Assembly: GCA_018970395.1 (NCBI GenBank)
Contig: JAGWWM010000023.1
Location: 1-35,390, forward strand
Origin: Bacteroidota bacterium
GTDB lineage: Bacteria; Bacteroidota; Bacteroidia; Chitinophagales; Chitinophagaceae
Direction of reading: 5' to 3'
Length of the DNA: 35,390 nt
The notes beneath the pieces were generated by a model. It saw nothing but the letters and a program-made list of their open reading frames with translations, did not search any database and was not told the DNA's origin. The position numbers and the translations under genes were made by a program. Shown one piece after another: positions 1 to 8,046 of the stretch (within the stretch, counting starts at the first letter, position 1; every line of letters begins with the position of its first letter).

Positions 1-819
1 ATCAGAGGGATTGTGAACGGAAGTACCAATTATATTCTCACTAAAATGTTTGAAGATAATCTCGATTTCAAACAAGCTTTATTACAGGCACAGCAACTGG
101 GTTTTGCCGAAGCAGACCCTACGCTTGATGTGGAAGGATGGGATGCCTTGAATAAATGGGTAATCTTGTTGCTGCATGCATATGGTGTAGTGACAAAGCC
201 AACGGATCTGTTGTTTACCGGTATTCAGAATATCAACGGTTCCGATGCACATGTTGGAAGAGAGAAGCATTTTGAAATTCGTCTGGTTGGACAAGCGAAG
301 AAATTGCAGAACGGAAAAGTAGCTGCCTTTGTGTTACCGCAGTTCGTAAAACAAGAAGATCATTTAAGTTTTGTGAAGAATGAATACAATGGTGCAGTAT
401 TAGAAAGTTCTTTTTCAGATAAGCAGTTTTTCTACGGAAAAGGTGCCGGTTCATTCCCTACCGCTTCTGCTGTCTTAAGTGATATATCCGCTTTGCGTTA
501 TGGTTATCATTATGAGTATAAAAAATTATACTATCATAAGCCTAATGAATTGACGAATGATTTTTATCTGAAAGTATATGTAAGCTTTGATGACTGGAAT
601 CAGATTCCTAAGGATAAGTTTGAATGGATAGAAGAATACCATGCCGAGAATGAAAGAAAATATTTGGTAGGGGTGGTGCATGCGGAAGAGTTGTTAAAAA
701 ACGACTGGTGGAGAAAGAATGGCATTTCTTTAATTCTTAAACCGGATCCGATCATTGAAGATGTAGAGATTCGTAAACTCAAAAAGAAAAGTCTGGAATT
801 AGCAGGTTTACAATTATAA
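1..819 (+). CDS. hom: Homoserine dehydrogenase, C-terminal part (5' end outside window)
   Basis: NAD(P)-dependent reduction of aspartate semialdehyde to homoserine, the branch point to threonine and methionine. The reading frame is open from base 1, so the Rossmann domain lies upstream of the window. The visible part begins inside the family motif G-I-V-N-G-S-T-N-Y-I-L and continues with G-F-A-E-A-D-P-T-L-D-V-E-G-W-D-A and a following Lys (NKW), which carry the catalytic Asp and Lys of the family. GAGSFPTASAVLSD is the usual end of the catalytic domain. About 105 residues follow, where many homologues have an ACT domain; this tail shows only a vague resemblance to ACT (a strand such as FYLKVYVSF). 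The APS reductase gene starts 3 bases after the stop, so the two are almost certainly cotranscribed in a sulfur amino acid operon. Family assignment is firm. Confidence 0.93.
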   Translation: MRGIVNGSTNYILTKMFEDNLDFKQALLQAQQLGFAEADPTLDVEGWDALNKWVILLLHAYGVVTKPTDLLFTGIQNINGSDAHVGREKHFEIRLVGQAKKLQNGKVAAFVLPQFVKQEDHLSFVKNEYNGAVLESSFSDKQFFYGKGAGSFPTASAVLSDISALRYGYHYEYKKLYYHKPNELTNDFYLKVYVSFDDWNQIPKDKFEWIEEYHAENERKYLVGVVHAEELLKNDWWRKNGISLILKPDPIIEDVEIRKLKKKSLELAGLQL

Positions 820-822
820 AAA

Positions 823-1527
823 ATGCAACATTCTGAATTTGAAAAATTAAGTCCGGCGCTGCAGCAATTATCTGCCTCAGAAGGTTTGGCTCATGTGAGT
901 ACACAATATGGAGCCGACAGTATTTTTTCTACTAGTTTCGGAATGGAAGATCAGGCGATCAGTCATCTTATTTTTTCTGCAGGCCTTTCCATTGATGTCT
1001 TCACGTTGGATACAGGCAGGATGTTTACTGAAACTTATAGCACCTGGCGACAAACGCTGGAAACCTACAAGCAGCCCATTCACGCGTATTATCCTCAAGC
1101 AGTTCCTTTACAGGAATATGTTACGAAGAACGGTCCAAATGCCTTTTATGAATCGCAGGAACTGAGGAAGTCCTGTTGTTATATTCGAAAAGTAGAACCC
1201 TTGCAACGTGCGTTGAAAGGGAAAAAGATCTGGATTACCGGATTGAGAGCAGAGCAGAGTGCGAACAGACAGGACATGCCGAAAGTAGAGTGGGATGAAG
1301 GCAATCAGATCATCAAATATCATCCCATTTTAGATTGGAGCTGGGATCAGTTAAAAGCATTTATCCGCGATAATCAAGTGCCGTATAATGTTTTGCACGA
1401 TAAAGGATTTGTGAGCATCGGTTGCGCGCCCTGCACCCGAGCCATCCGGGAAGGGGAAGACTTCCGTGCAGGGCGCTGGTGGTGGGAAGACAATAGCAAG
1501 AAAGAGTGCGGGTTGCACCATTCATAG
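823..1527 (+). CDS. cysH: Assimilatory adenylylsulfate (APS) reductase, iron-sulfur type
   Basis: Cytosolic reduction of activated sulfate to sulfite for cysteine synthesis. The 234-residue protein has the CysH fold: substrate-loop sequence STSFGMEDQ near residues 36-43, the paired cysteines C118-C119 (KSCCYIRK) and C201-x-x-C204 (GCAPC) that ligate a [4Fe-4S] cluster, and the C-terminal catalytic ECGLH with C229. The four cluster cysteines mark the APS-using class rather than the cluster-free PAPS reductase of E. coli; this is inferred from family rules. ATG at 823 follows the hom stop by 3 bases with no Shine-Dalgarno sequence. The gene ends in a CT-rich tract with a hairpin, a likely transcript end. 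The mix of hom and cysH in one operon suggests shared control by sulfur or methionine status, with the promoter upstream of the window. Confidence 0.93.
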   Translation: MQHSEFEKLSPALQQLSASEGLAHVSTQYGADSIFSTSFGMEDQAISHLIFSAGLSIDVFTLDTGRMFTETYSTWRQTLETYKQPIHAYYPQAVPLQEYVTKNGPNAFYESQELRKSCCYIRKVEPLQRALKGKKIWITGLRAEQSANRQDMPKVEWDEGNQIIKYHPILDWSWDQLKAFIRDNQVPYNVLHDKGFVSIGCAPCTRAIREGEDFRAGRWWWEDNSKKECGLHHS

Positions 1528-1529
1528 GG

Positions 1530-1607
1530 ACTCCGCCCTCCGCTCTCCGCCCTGCGCTCTGCTCCGCTCTCCGCTCCCCGCTCCGCTCTCCGCCCTAAAG
1601 GGCGGAG
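1530..1607 (+). repeat. CT/GC-rich imperfect repeat tract
   Basis: Directly after the cysH stop lie roughly 78 bases made of permuted CTCCGC, CCGCTC, CGCCCT and CTCTCCG units. Almost every base on the plus strand is C or T except scattered G. It breaks sharply from the AT-rich surroundings and ends in a perfect hairpin (separate entry). No protein family is visible in frames that cross it. Confidence 0.8.
1588..1607 (+). terminator. Perfect hairpin with CCCTAAAGGG core, possible terminator
   Basis: CTCCGCCCTAAAGGGCGGAG forms a 9-bp stem with a 2-base apex (or 8 bp with a TAAA-like loop). It is followed by TTAGTTTATCTTTT, a weak U-rich run. It sits between cysH and the next gene, so it could end the hom-cysH transcript. 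An element of the same build occurs at 35020-35039, which argues for a dispersed repeat that may double as terminator. Confidence 0.5.
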
Positions 1608-1656
1608 TTAGTTTATCTTTTCGAGGTCTGAAGCGGTCATTGTTTCGATACTCCGC

Positions 1657-1677
1657 ATTGTACTATATTCGTACAAT
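1657..1677. promoter_or_regulatory. Dyad abutting the L,D-transpeptidase start codon
   Basis: ATTGTAC, a 7-base spacer TATATTC, and GTACAAT form a perfect inverted repeat whose last base touches the ATG at 1678. It could be an operator for a dimeric regulator or an RNA hairpin that controls access to the start. Only the symmetry is seen; the function is inference. Confidence 0.4.
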
Positions 1678-3318
1678 ATGTTTCTGCTTAAGCTTGAAAA
1701 AGTTATTGTAAACCATTATTGCCTATGCTTTCTATTATTATCACTAACATTATTTTCTTGCCTTAGTAACGGGAAAGAGCCAACCAGAATGGCTATCAAG
1801 GATACACTTCCATCGCCCACTCCCGATCTTTCTCTGCCGGGTAGTTTTAGTACGCAGGAAACTTTACGATTTGACAGTGTTGAAATGCAAAATTTTTTCC
1901 ATGTCTATCCGCAATGGAAACCCTATCAAAAAGAGGTGATTCGTTTTTATCAGAAACGACAATTCGCTTATGCCTGGTACGACCGGCAGGGTTTGATTGA
2001 ACAGGCCTGGCATCTTTATAATACCCTTCAAAATATTGGGGAAGAGGGAGTGAGTGATTCTTTATTGTATGCAACCGAATTCCGGCAAAGGATGGAGTCA
2101 ATGGCAGTCGCAACGAAGACTATGCCGGACACTACCCTTGAGTGGATGCTCACGGCGCAATATTTTTCCTATGCAAAAAGAAGCTGGTTCGGTTTAGGTA
2201 CAAAAGGGATGCAAGCCATTCAATGGGATTTGTCTAGGAAAAAATTAGCGTACGAAGATTTTCTAGACACTATACTGAATACTTCTTCGACGGATTATTT
2301 TCAGCAGCCTCCCATTTACCCTCAGTATCAATTGCTCAAAGCCCAATTAAAAAAATACAGAGCAATTGCATCAAAAGGAGGGTGGGGTATCATTCCTGCA
2401 TTTAAAGGTTCTCTTCGAAGGGGAGACAGTAATGTTGTGTTGAAATCAATACGTAAGAGACTATATTCGACAGATGATTTTGAAGGGGACACCACCCTGT
2501 CTTTTATGGATGACGTGCTGGAAGCGGCTATCAAAAAATTTCAATATCGTCATGGTCTTACGGAAGACGGAGTGATAGGAAGAAAAGTTGCAGAAGCAAT
2601 GAATGTTTCGGTCAGGCAGCGTATTGAACAGATCATCGTGAATATGGAACGTTGCCGGTGGGTTCCGGTTCATTTGAAGGATGAATATTTTATAGTGAAT
2701 ATTCCTGCTTTTCGTTTTTATGCATTTAAAGATGATTCAGTATTGTGGAGTATGAAAGTAGTGGTGGGAAAATCGATTCATCAAACCGCCATTTTTAACG
2801 GCACCATGAAATATGTGGTGTTTGCGCCTTACTGGAATGTGCCACCCGGCATTCTTCGCAATGAAGTGTTGCCTGCCTTAGGACGCAATCCTGCTTATCT
2901 GAATAAAAATCACATGGAGAGGCATGGCAATACGGTTCGGCAGCTGCCCGGTCCGTGGAATGCGTTGGGCAAGGTGAAGTTTTTGTTTCCCAACTCTCAT
3001 AACATTTATCTGCATGATACACCCGCTAAAGATTTATTCAAACAGGATCAACGCAGTTTCAGTCATGGTTGCATTCGAGTAGAGCAACCTAGAAGACTCG
3101 CACAATATGTGTTGCGATATCAACCCGGCTGGAATGAACAGCGGATTGATTCTGCAATGAACGGAACGAAGGAAATGTATGTAACGCTTCAAAAAACTTT
3201 TCCGGTCTTCATTGCTTACTTCACTGCTTGGGCAGATCGTGCCGGCGGCATGCATTTCAGGAATGATATTTATGGGAAAGACGCGCGTTTATTGGAGATG
3301 CTGCTGGTTAAAAAGTGA
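1678..3318 (+). CDS. Lipoprotein L,D-transpeptidase (YcbB/LdtD-like)
   Basis: Peptidoglycan cross-linking or tailoring enzyme of the periplasm. A signal sequence with lipobox LFSC (C28) indicates a lipoprotein. About residues 240-320 form a peptidoglycan-binding-like domain (LRRGDSNVVLKSIRKRL ... AIKKFQYRHGLTEDGVIG). The YkuD catalytic domain follows, with SHGCIRVEQPRRLA holding H463 and C465; the distal histidine HD of the fold is likely in NIYLHDTPAK. The length of 546 residues fits the YcbB class. ATG 1678 is chosen because the next in-frame ATG would remove the lipobox. No Shine-Dalgarno sequence is seen; a dyad lies directly before the start. The gene stands alone between cysH and serine dehydratase, with about 85 bases to the latter. 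Confidence 0.9.
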   Translation: MFLLKLEKVIVNHYCLCFLLLSLTLFSCLSNGKEPTRMAIKDTLPSPTPDLSLPGSFSTQETLRFDSVEMQNFFHVYPQWKPYQKEVIRFYQKRQFAYAWYDRQGLIEQAWHLYNTLQNIGEEGVSDSLLYATEFRQRMESMAVATKTMPDTTLEWMLTAQYFSYAKRSWFGLGTKGMQAIQWDLSRKKLAYEDFLDTILNTSSTDYFQQPPIYPQYQLLKAQLKKYRAIASKGGWGIIPAFKGSLRRGDSNVVLKSIRKRLYSTDDFEGDTTLSFMDDVLEAAIKKFQYRHGLTEDGVIGRKVAEAMNVSVRQRIEQIIVNMERCRWVPVHLKDEYFIVNIPAFRFYAFKDDSVLWSMKVVVGKSIHQTAIFNGTMKYVVFAPYWNVPPGILRNEVLPALGRNPAYLNKNHMERHGNTVRQLPGPWNALGKVKFLFPNSHNIYLHDTPAKDLFKQDQRSFSHGCIRVEQPRRLAQYVLRYQPGWNEQRIDSAMNGTKEMYVTLQKTFPVFIAYFTAWADRAGGMHFRNDIYGKDARLLEMLLVKK

Positions 3319-3402
3319 AGGTTGCCTGCTGATTGCTTGCGGGTGAGTCGCTGACAGCAGTATGCATACAAGTGAAAAGAGTTTCCTTAATTTAGCATCA
3401 AA

Positions 3403-4839
3403 TTGTTTGCCTTGCCATACGAACCTATTTCTGTTTTTGATATGTTTAAAATTGGGGTGGGACCTTCCAGCAGTCATACCCTAGGACCCTGGAAAGCCGC
3501 TCTTCGTTTCATTCAATATTTAGAGGGGCATTACGGTTTACAGAAGGTACAAGCCATACGGGTGTTGTTGTATGGCTCGCTCGCAAAAACAGGGAAGGGA
3601 CATGGGACAGATGTGGCTTTGCAGATGGGGTTGCTGGGATTGGATCCTGCGGAATTTGACGTGAGCACCTTGAACGCGCGCCTCCGTGATGTTTCCGTTA
3701 TGAACAAAATCCTCCTCGGAGGCGCGCATGAAATCAACTTCGACCCAAGAGAAGATATCGAATTCCTCATCACCGAAACATTGCCCTTTCATCCCAACGG
3801 ACTTACCTTTCTAGCCACGCTTGAACATCAGCAATCCGTTGCACAAACCTATTATTCCATTGGCGGAGGTTTTATTGTTCAGGAAGATGAAAGCCCCATC
3901 ACATCTTCTGTGGTGCAGTTGCCTTTTCCCGTAGAAACGGCTGATGAACTCCTACATTGGTGCATGAAGACCGGCATGTCTGTCAGTGAAGTGGTATATG
4001 AAAATGAATTGGCCTGGCGCAGTGAAAAAGATATCAAAGAAGGACTCTCTCATATCTATGAGGTGATGGAAGAATGCATCTATAAAGGTTGTCATACCGA
4101 AGGGGTGCTGCCTGGTGGTTTACATGTAACGAGAAGGGCGGCAGGACTGCATAAACGTTTAATCAAAGATCAAATCTATTCTGATAAAGCAACATGGAAA
4201 TTGGCCATTCGGAAAAGCGGTGCAGATTTTGCATCCATTCTCGACTGGGTAAGTTGTTTTGCCCTCGCCGTGAATGAGGAGAATGCAGCGTTCGGCAGAG
4301 TAGTGACGGCTCCTACCAATGGAGCAGCAGGCGTGATTCCGGCGGTGCTCATGTATAATGTGATTTTTTGCGGGAAGGATACCATGCAGGATATACACCG
4401 TTTTTTATTGACGGCATCTGAGATAGGAAGTATCTTCAAAAAAGGCGCAACCATTTCCGCGGCCATGGGAGGCTGCCAGGCGGAAATAGGCGTTTCGTCT
4501 GCCATGGCCGCTGCGGCACTCACCGAATCTCTCGGAGGTACCCAAAAGCAAGTGCTCATGGCGGCAGAAATTGCTATGGAGCACCACCTCGGTCTCACCT
4601 GCGATCCCATCGGCGGACTGGTGCAAATTCCCTGCATCGAAAGAAACACGATGGGAGCCATCAAAGCCATCACTGCCTCCCGACTGGCACTGTCCAGCAC
4701 CCCTGATTTCGCCAAAGTATCCCTCGATCACGTAGTAGCCACCATGTGGAATACCGCGCTCGATATGAGTCATAAATACAAGGAAACGGCAGAAGGCGGC
4801 CTGGCGATACATATCCCGCTCTCCCTAACTGAATGTTAA
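3403..4839 (+). CDS. sdaA: L-serine dehydratase, iron-sulfur-dependent, single chain
   Basis: Deaminates L-serine to pyruvate and ammonia in the cytosol using a [4Fe-4S] cluster. The chain contains both family domains: the N-terminal beta domain beginning [21 protein letters not shown], and the alpha domain with [32 protein letters not shown] and [16 protein letters not shown], which supply the cluster cysteines. At 478 residues it matches single-chain SdaA. No ATG exists before the conserved start; TTG 3403 or TTG 3412 must be used, and the second gives a more usual N-terminus. A possible -7 element TAATTTAG at 3388-3395 would place the transcript start close to the first TTG. Two stretches of the gene (about 3650-3830 and 4440-4830) are richer in C-ending codons than the neighbours, and an 11-bp inverted repeat lies inside it. 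Confidence 0.94.
   Translation: MFALPYEPISVFDMFKIGVGPSSSHTLGPWKAALRFIQYLEGHYGLQKVQAIRVLLYGSLAKTGKGHGTDVALQMGLLGLDPAEFDVSTLNARLRDVSVMNKILLGGAHEINFDPREDIEFLITETLPFHPNGLTFLATLEHQQSVAQTYYSIGGGFIVQEDESPITSSVVQLPFPVETADELLHWCMKTGMSVSEVVYENELAWRSEKDIKEGLSHIYEVMEECIYKGCHTEGVLPGGLHVTRRAAGLHKRLIKDQIYSDKATWKLAIRKSGADFASILDWVSCFALAVNEENAAFGRVVTAPTNGAAGVIPAVLMYNVIFCGKDTMQDIHRFLLTASEIGSIFKKGATISAAMGGCQAEIGVSSAMAAAALTESLGGTQKQVLMAAEIAMEHHLGLTCDPIGGLVQIPCIERNTMGAIKAITASRLALSSTPDFAKVSLDHVVATMWNTALDMSHKYKETAEGGLAIHIPLSLTEC
3676..3727. repeat. 11-bp perfect inverted repeat inside sdaA
   Basis: GCGCGCCTCCG at 3676-3686 and its exact complement CGGAGGCGCGC at 3717-3727 flank a 30-base loop. It is very GC-rich for this genome and lies in the coding region. 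It could form a strong mRNA or cruciform hairpin. No function is known to me. Confidence 0.7.
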
Positions 4840-4957
4840 TTCGTCACTTCTTCGTAAATTGTATTTGAACATTCCAAGCTTATTTATGTTCTTTGCAAAA
4901 CTTTATTGGGATAAGTTTTCCCGTCAAACCAACATTCTTTTTTAAATTTAAACCTGA

Positions 4958-6658
4958 ATGGCTCAAAACCCCTTCCAAGACGCTGCTCTGATCAAACCGG
5001 TAAAACGTCTTTTTCAGCTGCTCAGACTGGAAAAAAAAGAAGTAGGGGCAATCTATTTCTTCGCAATACTTGCCGGTCTGCTTCAGCTCTCTATACCACT
5101 CGGTATTCAGGCGATCCTGAACTTTGTACTGGCGGGTGCTGTCTCTACCTCAATGGTCATTCTCATCATCGTTGTGGTAGTGGCCGTATTTTTTTCCGGT
5201 GTGTTGCAGGTTGGACAAATGCGGGTCATTGAAAAAATTCAGCAACGCATCTTTGCCCGATTCGCTTTTGAATTCGCGTGGCGGATTCCCGGCATCAACC
5301 TGCAAAAAGTAGATGGCTACTACATGCCCGAAATGGTTAACCGGTTTTTCGATACGGTTTCCCTGCAAAAAGGATTAAGCCGTTTGTTGATTGATATTCC
5401 TGCAGCAACTATCCAGGTGATTTTCGGATTGTTTTTACTTTCCCTTTATTCCAACATATTTATCATATTCAGTTTGTTTACGTTGCTCATCGTTTACCTC
5501 ATCATTCGTAATACAGGCGCCAAAGGTTTGCGTACCAGCATTGAAGAAAGCGAATACAAATACGATGTGGCAGGTTGGTTGCAGGAAGTAGCAAGGGTGA
5601 TGAAATCATTTCGTTTTGCCAAGCAGGCCAATCTTCCGGTTGAAAAAACAGATTTGCATGTGGCCAATTATCTCGATGCGCGCACCCGTCATTTTAAAGT
5701 TTTGCTTTTGCAATACTGGTCGCTGATTGCTTTCAAAATGATGATCACCACGGGCATGTTGGTAGTGGGCGGTGTATTGTTGGTGCAAAACAAAATTAAT
5801 ATCGGACAATTTGTTGCTTCTGAAATTCTTATTCTTACGGTATTGTCTGCCGTTGAAAAATTAATTCAAAGTCTGGATAAAGTGTACGATGTACTCACCA
5901 GTATTGACAAGCTGGGAAAAATTCTGGATAAACCCTTGGAGCCTAAAGGAACGTATCAATTGACTGATCCGTCTGCGGTAACAGTCTCCATGCAACAAGT
6001 GCAGTTTGGGTATCTGCCTGATGTGCCGGTGTTGAAAAATATTAGTTTCGAGCTGAATGCAGGAGAGAAAATGTGTTTGATGGGGTCGGCCGGTTCGGGC
6101 AAATCCACCATCCTTCGTTTACTTACCGGAGCCTATTCAAATTTTGAAGGCGCCATTTTAATCAATGGCATTCCCCTGAGTAATTATGATACCCACCAGC
6201 TGCGTACCGAGATGGGTATCCTGTTCAGTCAGCAGGATATTTTTCAGGGCACACTTCTTGAAAATATAACCCTTGGTAATCCGGTGCTAAAGGCAGAAGA
6301 TATTGTAATCCTGGCCAAAAAAATTGGACTGGAAAGTGTTATTGCAGCGTTCAAGTCGGGTTTTGATACTCCCATTGATCCGCTCGGCAACAGACTCAGC
6401 GGAACGGTGATTAGAAAAATTCTTTTATTGCGCGCCCTTATCGGCAATCCGATTCTTTTGTTGCTGGAAGAACCCTGGATGGGCTTTGATGACAAAACCA
6501 CTGCTCAAATCAAACAATACTTGCTGGAGGAATTGCCACACACTACTATGTTGATAGCCACCAATGATGCAGATTTTGCAGCAAAATGTCAAAGGGTATT
6601 GGTGGTAAAGGAAGGAATGAATGAAAAGTATGGTAAACCCGCAGAGATTTTTAAATAA
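4958..6658 (+). CDS. ABC exporter (membrane plus nucleotide-binding domain) with degenerate ATPase motifs
   Basis: Inner-membrane half-transporter of the type I secretion/peptide exporter class, first gene of an operon with an adaptor (5 bases downstream) and an outer-membrane channel. Residues about 30-310 hold the hydrophobic exporter domain; no N-terminal C39 peptidase is present. The nucleotide-binding domain has a normal Walker A (GSAGSGKST, 376-384) and Q-loop (FSQQDIF). Three motifs are altered: the signature reads LSGTV (480-484) instead of LSGGQ, the Walker B aspartate is Glu504 (LLLLEEP, with the catalytic Glu505 kept), and the H-loop histidine is Asn536 (IATND). ATP binding looks possible, while hydrolysis may be slow or depend on a partner. 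The substrate cannot be read from the sequence. ATG 4958 lies after an AT-rich leader without a Shine-Dalgarno sequence. Confidence 0.88.
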   Translation: MAQNPFQDAALIKPVKRLFQLLRLEKKEVGAIYFFAILAGLLQLSIPLGIQAILNFVLAGAVSTSMVILIIVVVVAVFFSGVLQVGQMRVIEKIQQRIFARFAFEFAWRIPGINLQKVDGYYMPEMVNRFFDTVSLQKGLSRLLIDIPAATIQVIFGLFLLSLYSNIFIIFSLFTLLIVYLIIRNTGAKGLRTSIEESEYKYDVAGWLQEVARVMKSFRFAKQANLPVEKTDLHVANYLDARTRHFKVLLLQYWSLIAFKMMITTGMLVVGGVLLVQNKINIGQFVASEILILTVLSAVEKLIQSLDKVYDVLTSIDKLGKILDKPLEPKGTYQLTDPSAVTVSMQQVQFGYLPDVPVLKNISFELNAGEKMCLMGSAGSGKSTILRLLTGAYSNFEGAILINGIPLSNYDTHQLRTEMGILFSQQDIFQGTLLENITLGNPVLKAEDIVILAKKIGLESVIAAFKSGFDTPIDPLGNRLSGTVIRKILLLRALIGNPILLLLEEPWMGFDDKTTAQIKQYLLEELPHTTMLIATNDADFAAKCQRVLVVKEGMNEKYGKPAEIFK

Positions 6659-6663
6659 ACGAT

Positions 6664-8043
6664 ATGGCTTCAGAATTTGATTTATTGAGTCCTGATATTG
6701 AAAGCGATACCGGCAGAAAGCTGCATTCGTTTGATCATATCTATCGGAATTATCGCACCAGTCGCATACGGAAAATATTCTGGTTCATCATGGTAAGCAT
6801 GCTGCTGATGTTGTTTTTGCCCTGGACGCAAAACATCAGAAGCGACGGTACCGTTACTACCATGCGTCAGGAACAACGTCCTCAGCAAATCAATACCATC
6901 CTTCCCGGAAGAATCGTGAAATGGTGGGTCAAGGAAGGAGATGCAGTTCAACAAGGAGATACCCTTGTGCAGCTTGCTGAGATCAAAGATGATTATTTGG
7001 ATCCCAATCTTATCGCACGTACTGATGAACAATTGAAAGCAGAATCATTATCCATCGAGTTTTATAAAAGCAAAGTGGTTGCTTCTGAACAACAAATTGC
7101 TGCCTTGCTGAATGAACAGGATTTGAAACTCCAGAGTATTGACAATAAACTCATTCAGACCAGAAGAAAAGTGCAAAGCGACAGCATAAAACTGAAGGCG
7201 GCTGAGAATGAAATGAAAGTGGCTGATCGTCAGCTCGAAGGCGCTACCAGAATGTATGAGCAAGGCGTAATTCCATTAACGGAGTTTGAAAGAAGAAAAG
7301 TGCTTTATCAAAATGTGAATGCTAAACTGGTAACGGCACAAAATGATTATAATAACAGCAGACAGGATCTTTTGATTATTCAACTCGACCGAAATGCTGC
7401 CATTCAGGATTATGCGGAGAAAATCGCAAAAGTGCAGGGAGAACTTTTTCAGTCACAGTCGCAAATTGCAGGCGGACAATCCAAAGTAGCCAAACTGCAA
7501 AATCAGTATGATAATTATCGTATTCGTAGTGGACAGTATTATATCCTTGCTCCACAAACAGGTCAGATTATTAAAGCACAAAAATCAGGCATCAATGAAA
7601 TCGTGAAAGATGGTGAAATGATTGCGGAAGTTGTTCCTAAAGTGCAGCAACTCGCTGCGGAAATTTGGGTGCAACCCATGGATTTGCAATTGCTGAGCAT
7701 CGGACAACCGGTTCGATTCATGTTTGATGGATTTCCGGCTATTGTATTTTCCGGTTGGCCCTCCGCTTCCTATGGTACATTTGGCGGAAAGGTTTTTGCT
7801 ATTGAAAGCAATGTTAGCAAAAATGGAATGTTCAGGGTATTGGTACAGGAAGATGCCGGCGATAAACCCTGGCCGAAAAACCTGAAGATGGGAACAGGAC
7901 TGTATAGTTTTGCTTTGCTTCAAGATGTTCCCATCTGGTATGAGTTGTGGCGACAAATCAATGGATTCCCTCCTGACTTTTATCAGTATCAGGAAAATCA
8001 AAAAAGGAAAGGAGAAAATAAAACAGAGAAGCACAAGTACTAA
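6664..8043 (+). CDS. HlyD-family periplasmic adaptor (membrane fusion protein)
   Basis: Links the ABC protein in the inner membrane to the outer-membrane channel. A cytoplasmic N-terminus of about 35 residues is followed by one membrane helix (about 36-53, KIFWFIMVSMLLMLFLPW). Then come the first half of a lipoyl-like domain (INTILPGRIVKWWVKEGDAVQQGDTLVQLAEI), a long coiled-coil hairpin (about residues 115-290), and the second lipoyl half (YYILAPQTGQIIKAQKSGINEIVKDGEMIAEV) with beta-barrel sequence. The 459-residue length fits the HlyD class of type I secretion more than RND adaptors. It begins 5 bases after the ABC stop and ends 3 bases before the TolC-like gene, so translation is probably coupled. 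Confidence 0.9.
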   Translation: MASEFDLLSPDIESDTGRKLHSFDHIYRNYRTSRIRKIFWFIMVSMLLMLFLPWTQNIRSDGTVTTMRQEQRPQQINTILPGRIVKWWVKEGDAVQQGDTLVQLAEIKDDYLDPNLIARTDEQLKAESLSIEFYKSKVVASEQQIAALLNEQDLKLQSIDNKLIQTRRKVQSDSIKLKAAENEMKVADRQLEGATRMYEQGVIPLTEFERRKVLYQNVNAKLVTAQNDYNNSRQDLLIIQLDRNAAIQDYAEKIAKVQGELFQSQSQIAGGQSKVAKLQNQYDNYRIRSGQYYILAPQTGQIIKAQKSGINEIVKDGEMIAEVVPKVQQLAAEIWVQPMDLQLLSIGQPVRFMFDGFPAIVFSGWPSASYGTFGGKVFAIESNVSKNGMFRVLVQEDAGDKPWPKNLKMGTGLYSFALLQDVPIWYELWRQINGFPPDFYQYQENQKRKGENKTEKHKY

Positions 8044-8046
8044 TCA

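Noticed and set aside
1530-1607. CT-rich tract as a CRISPR array
   Set aside because: The units are 6-8 bases long, variable and without spacers of constant length; no cas gene is present.
1466-1711. 81-residue open frame across the CT-rich tract
   Set aside because: It starts inside cysH in another frame and is mostly translated low-complexity repeat, with no family resemblance.
4176-4715. 179-residue open frame on the minus strand inside sdaA
   Set aside because: It is antisense to the well-conserved serine dehydratase alpha domain and has no motif; the C-rich codon use of sdaA removes stops on the other strand.
7585-8034. 149-residue minus-strand frame opposite the HlyD-like gene
   Set aside because: It is a shadow of a clear adaptor gene and shows no domain.
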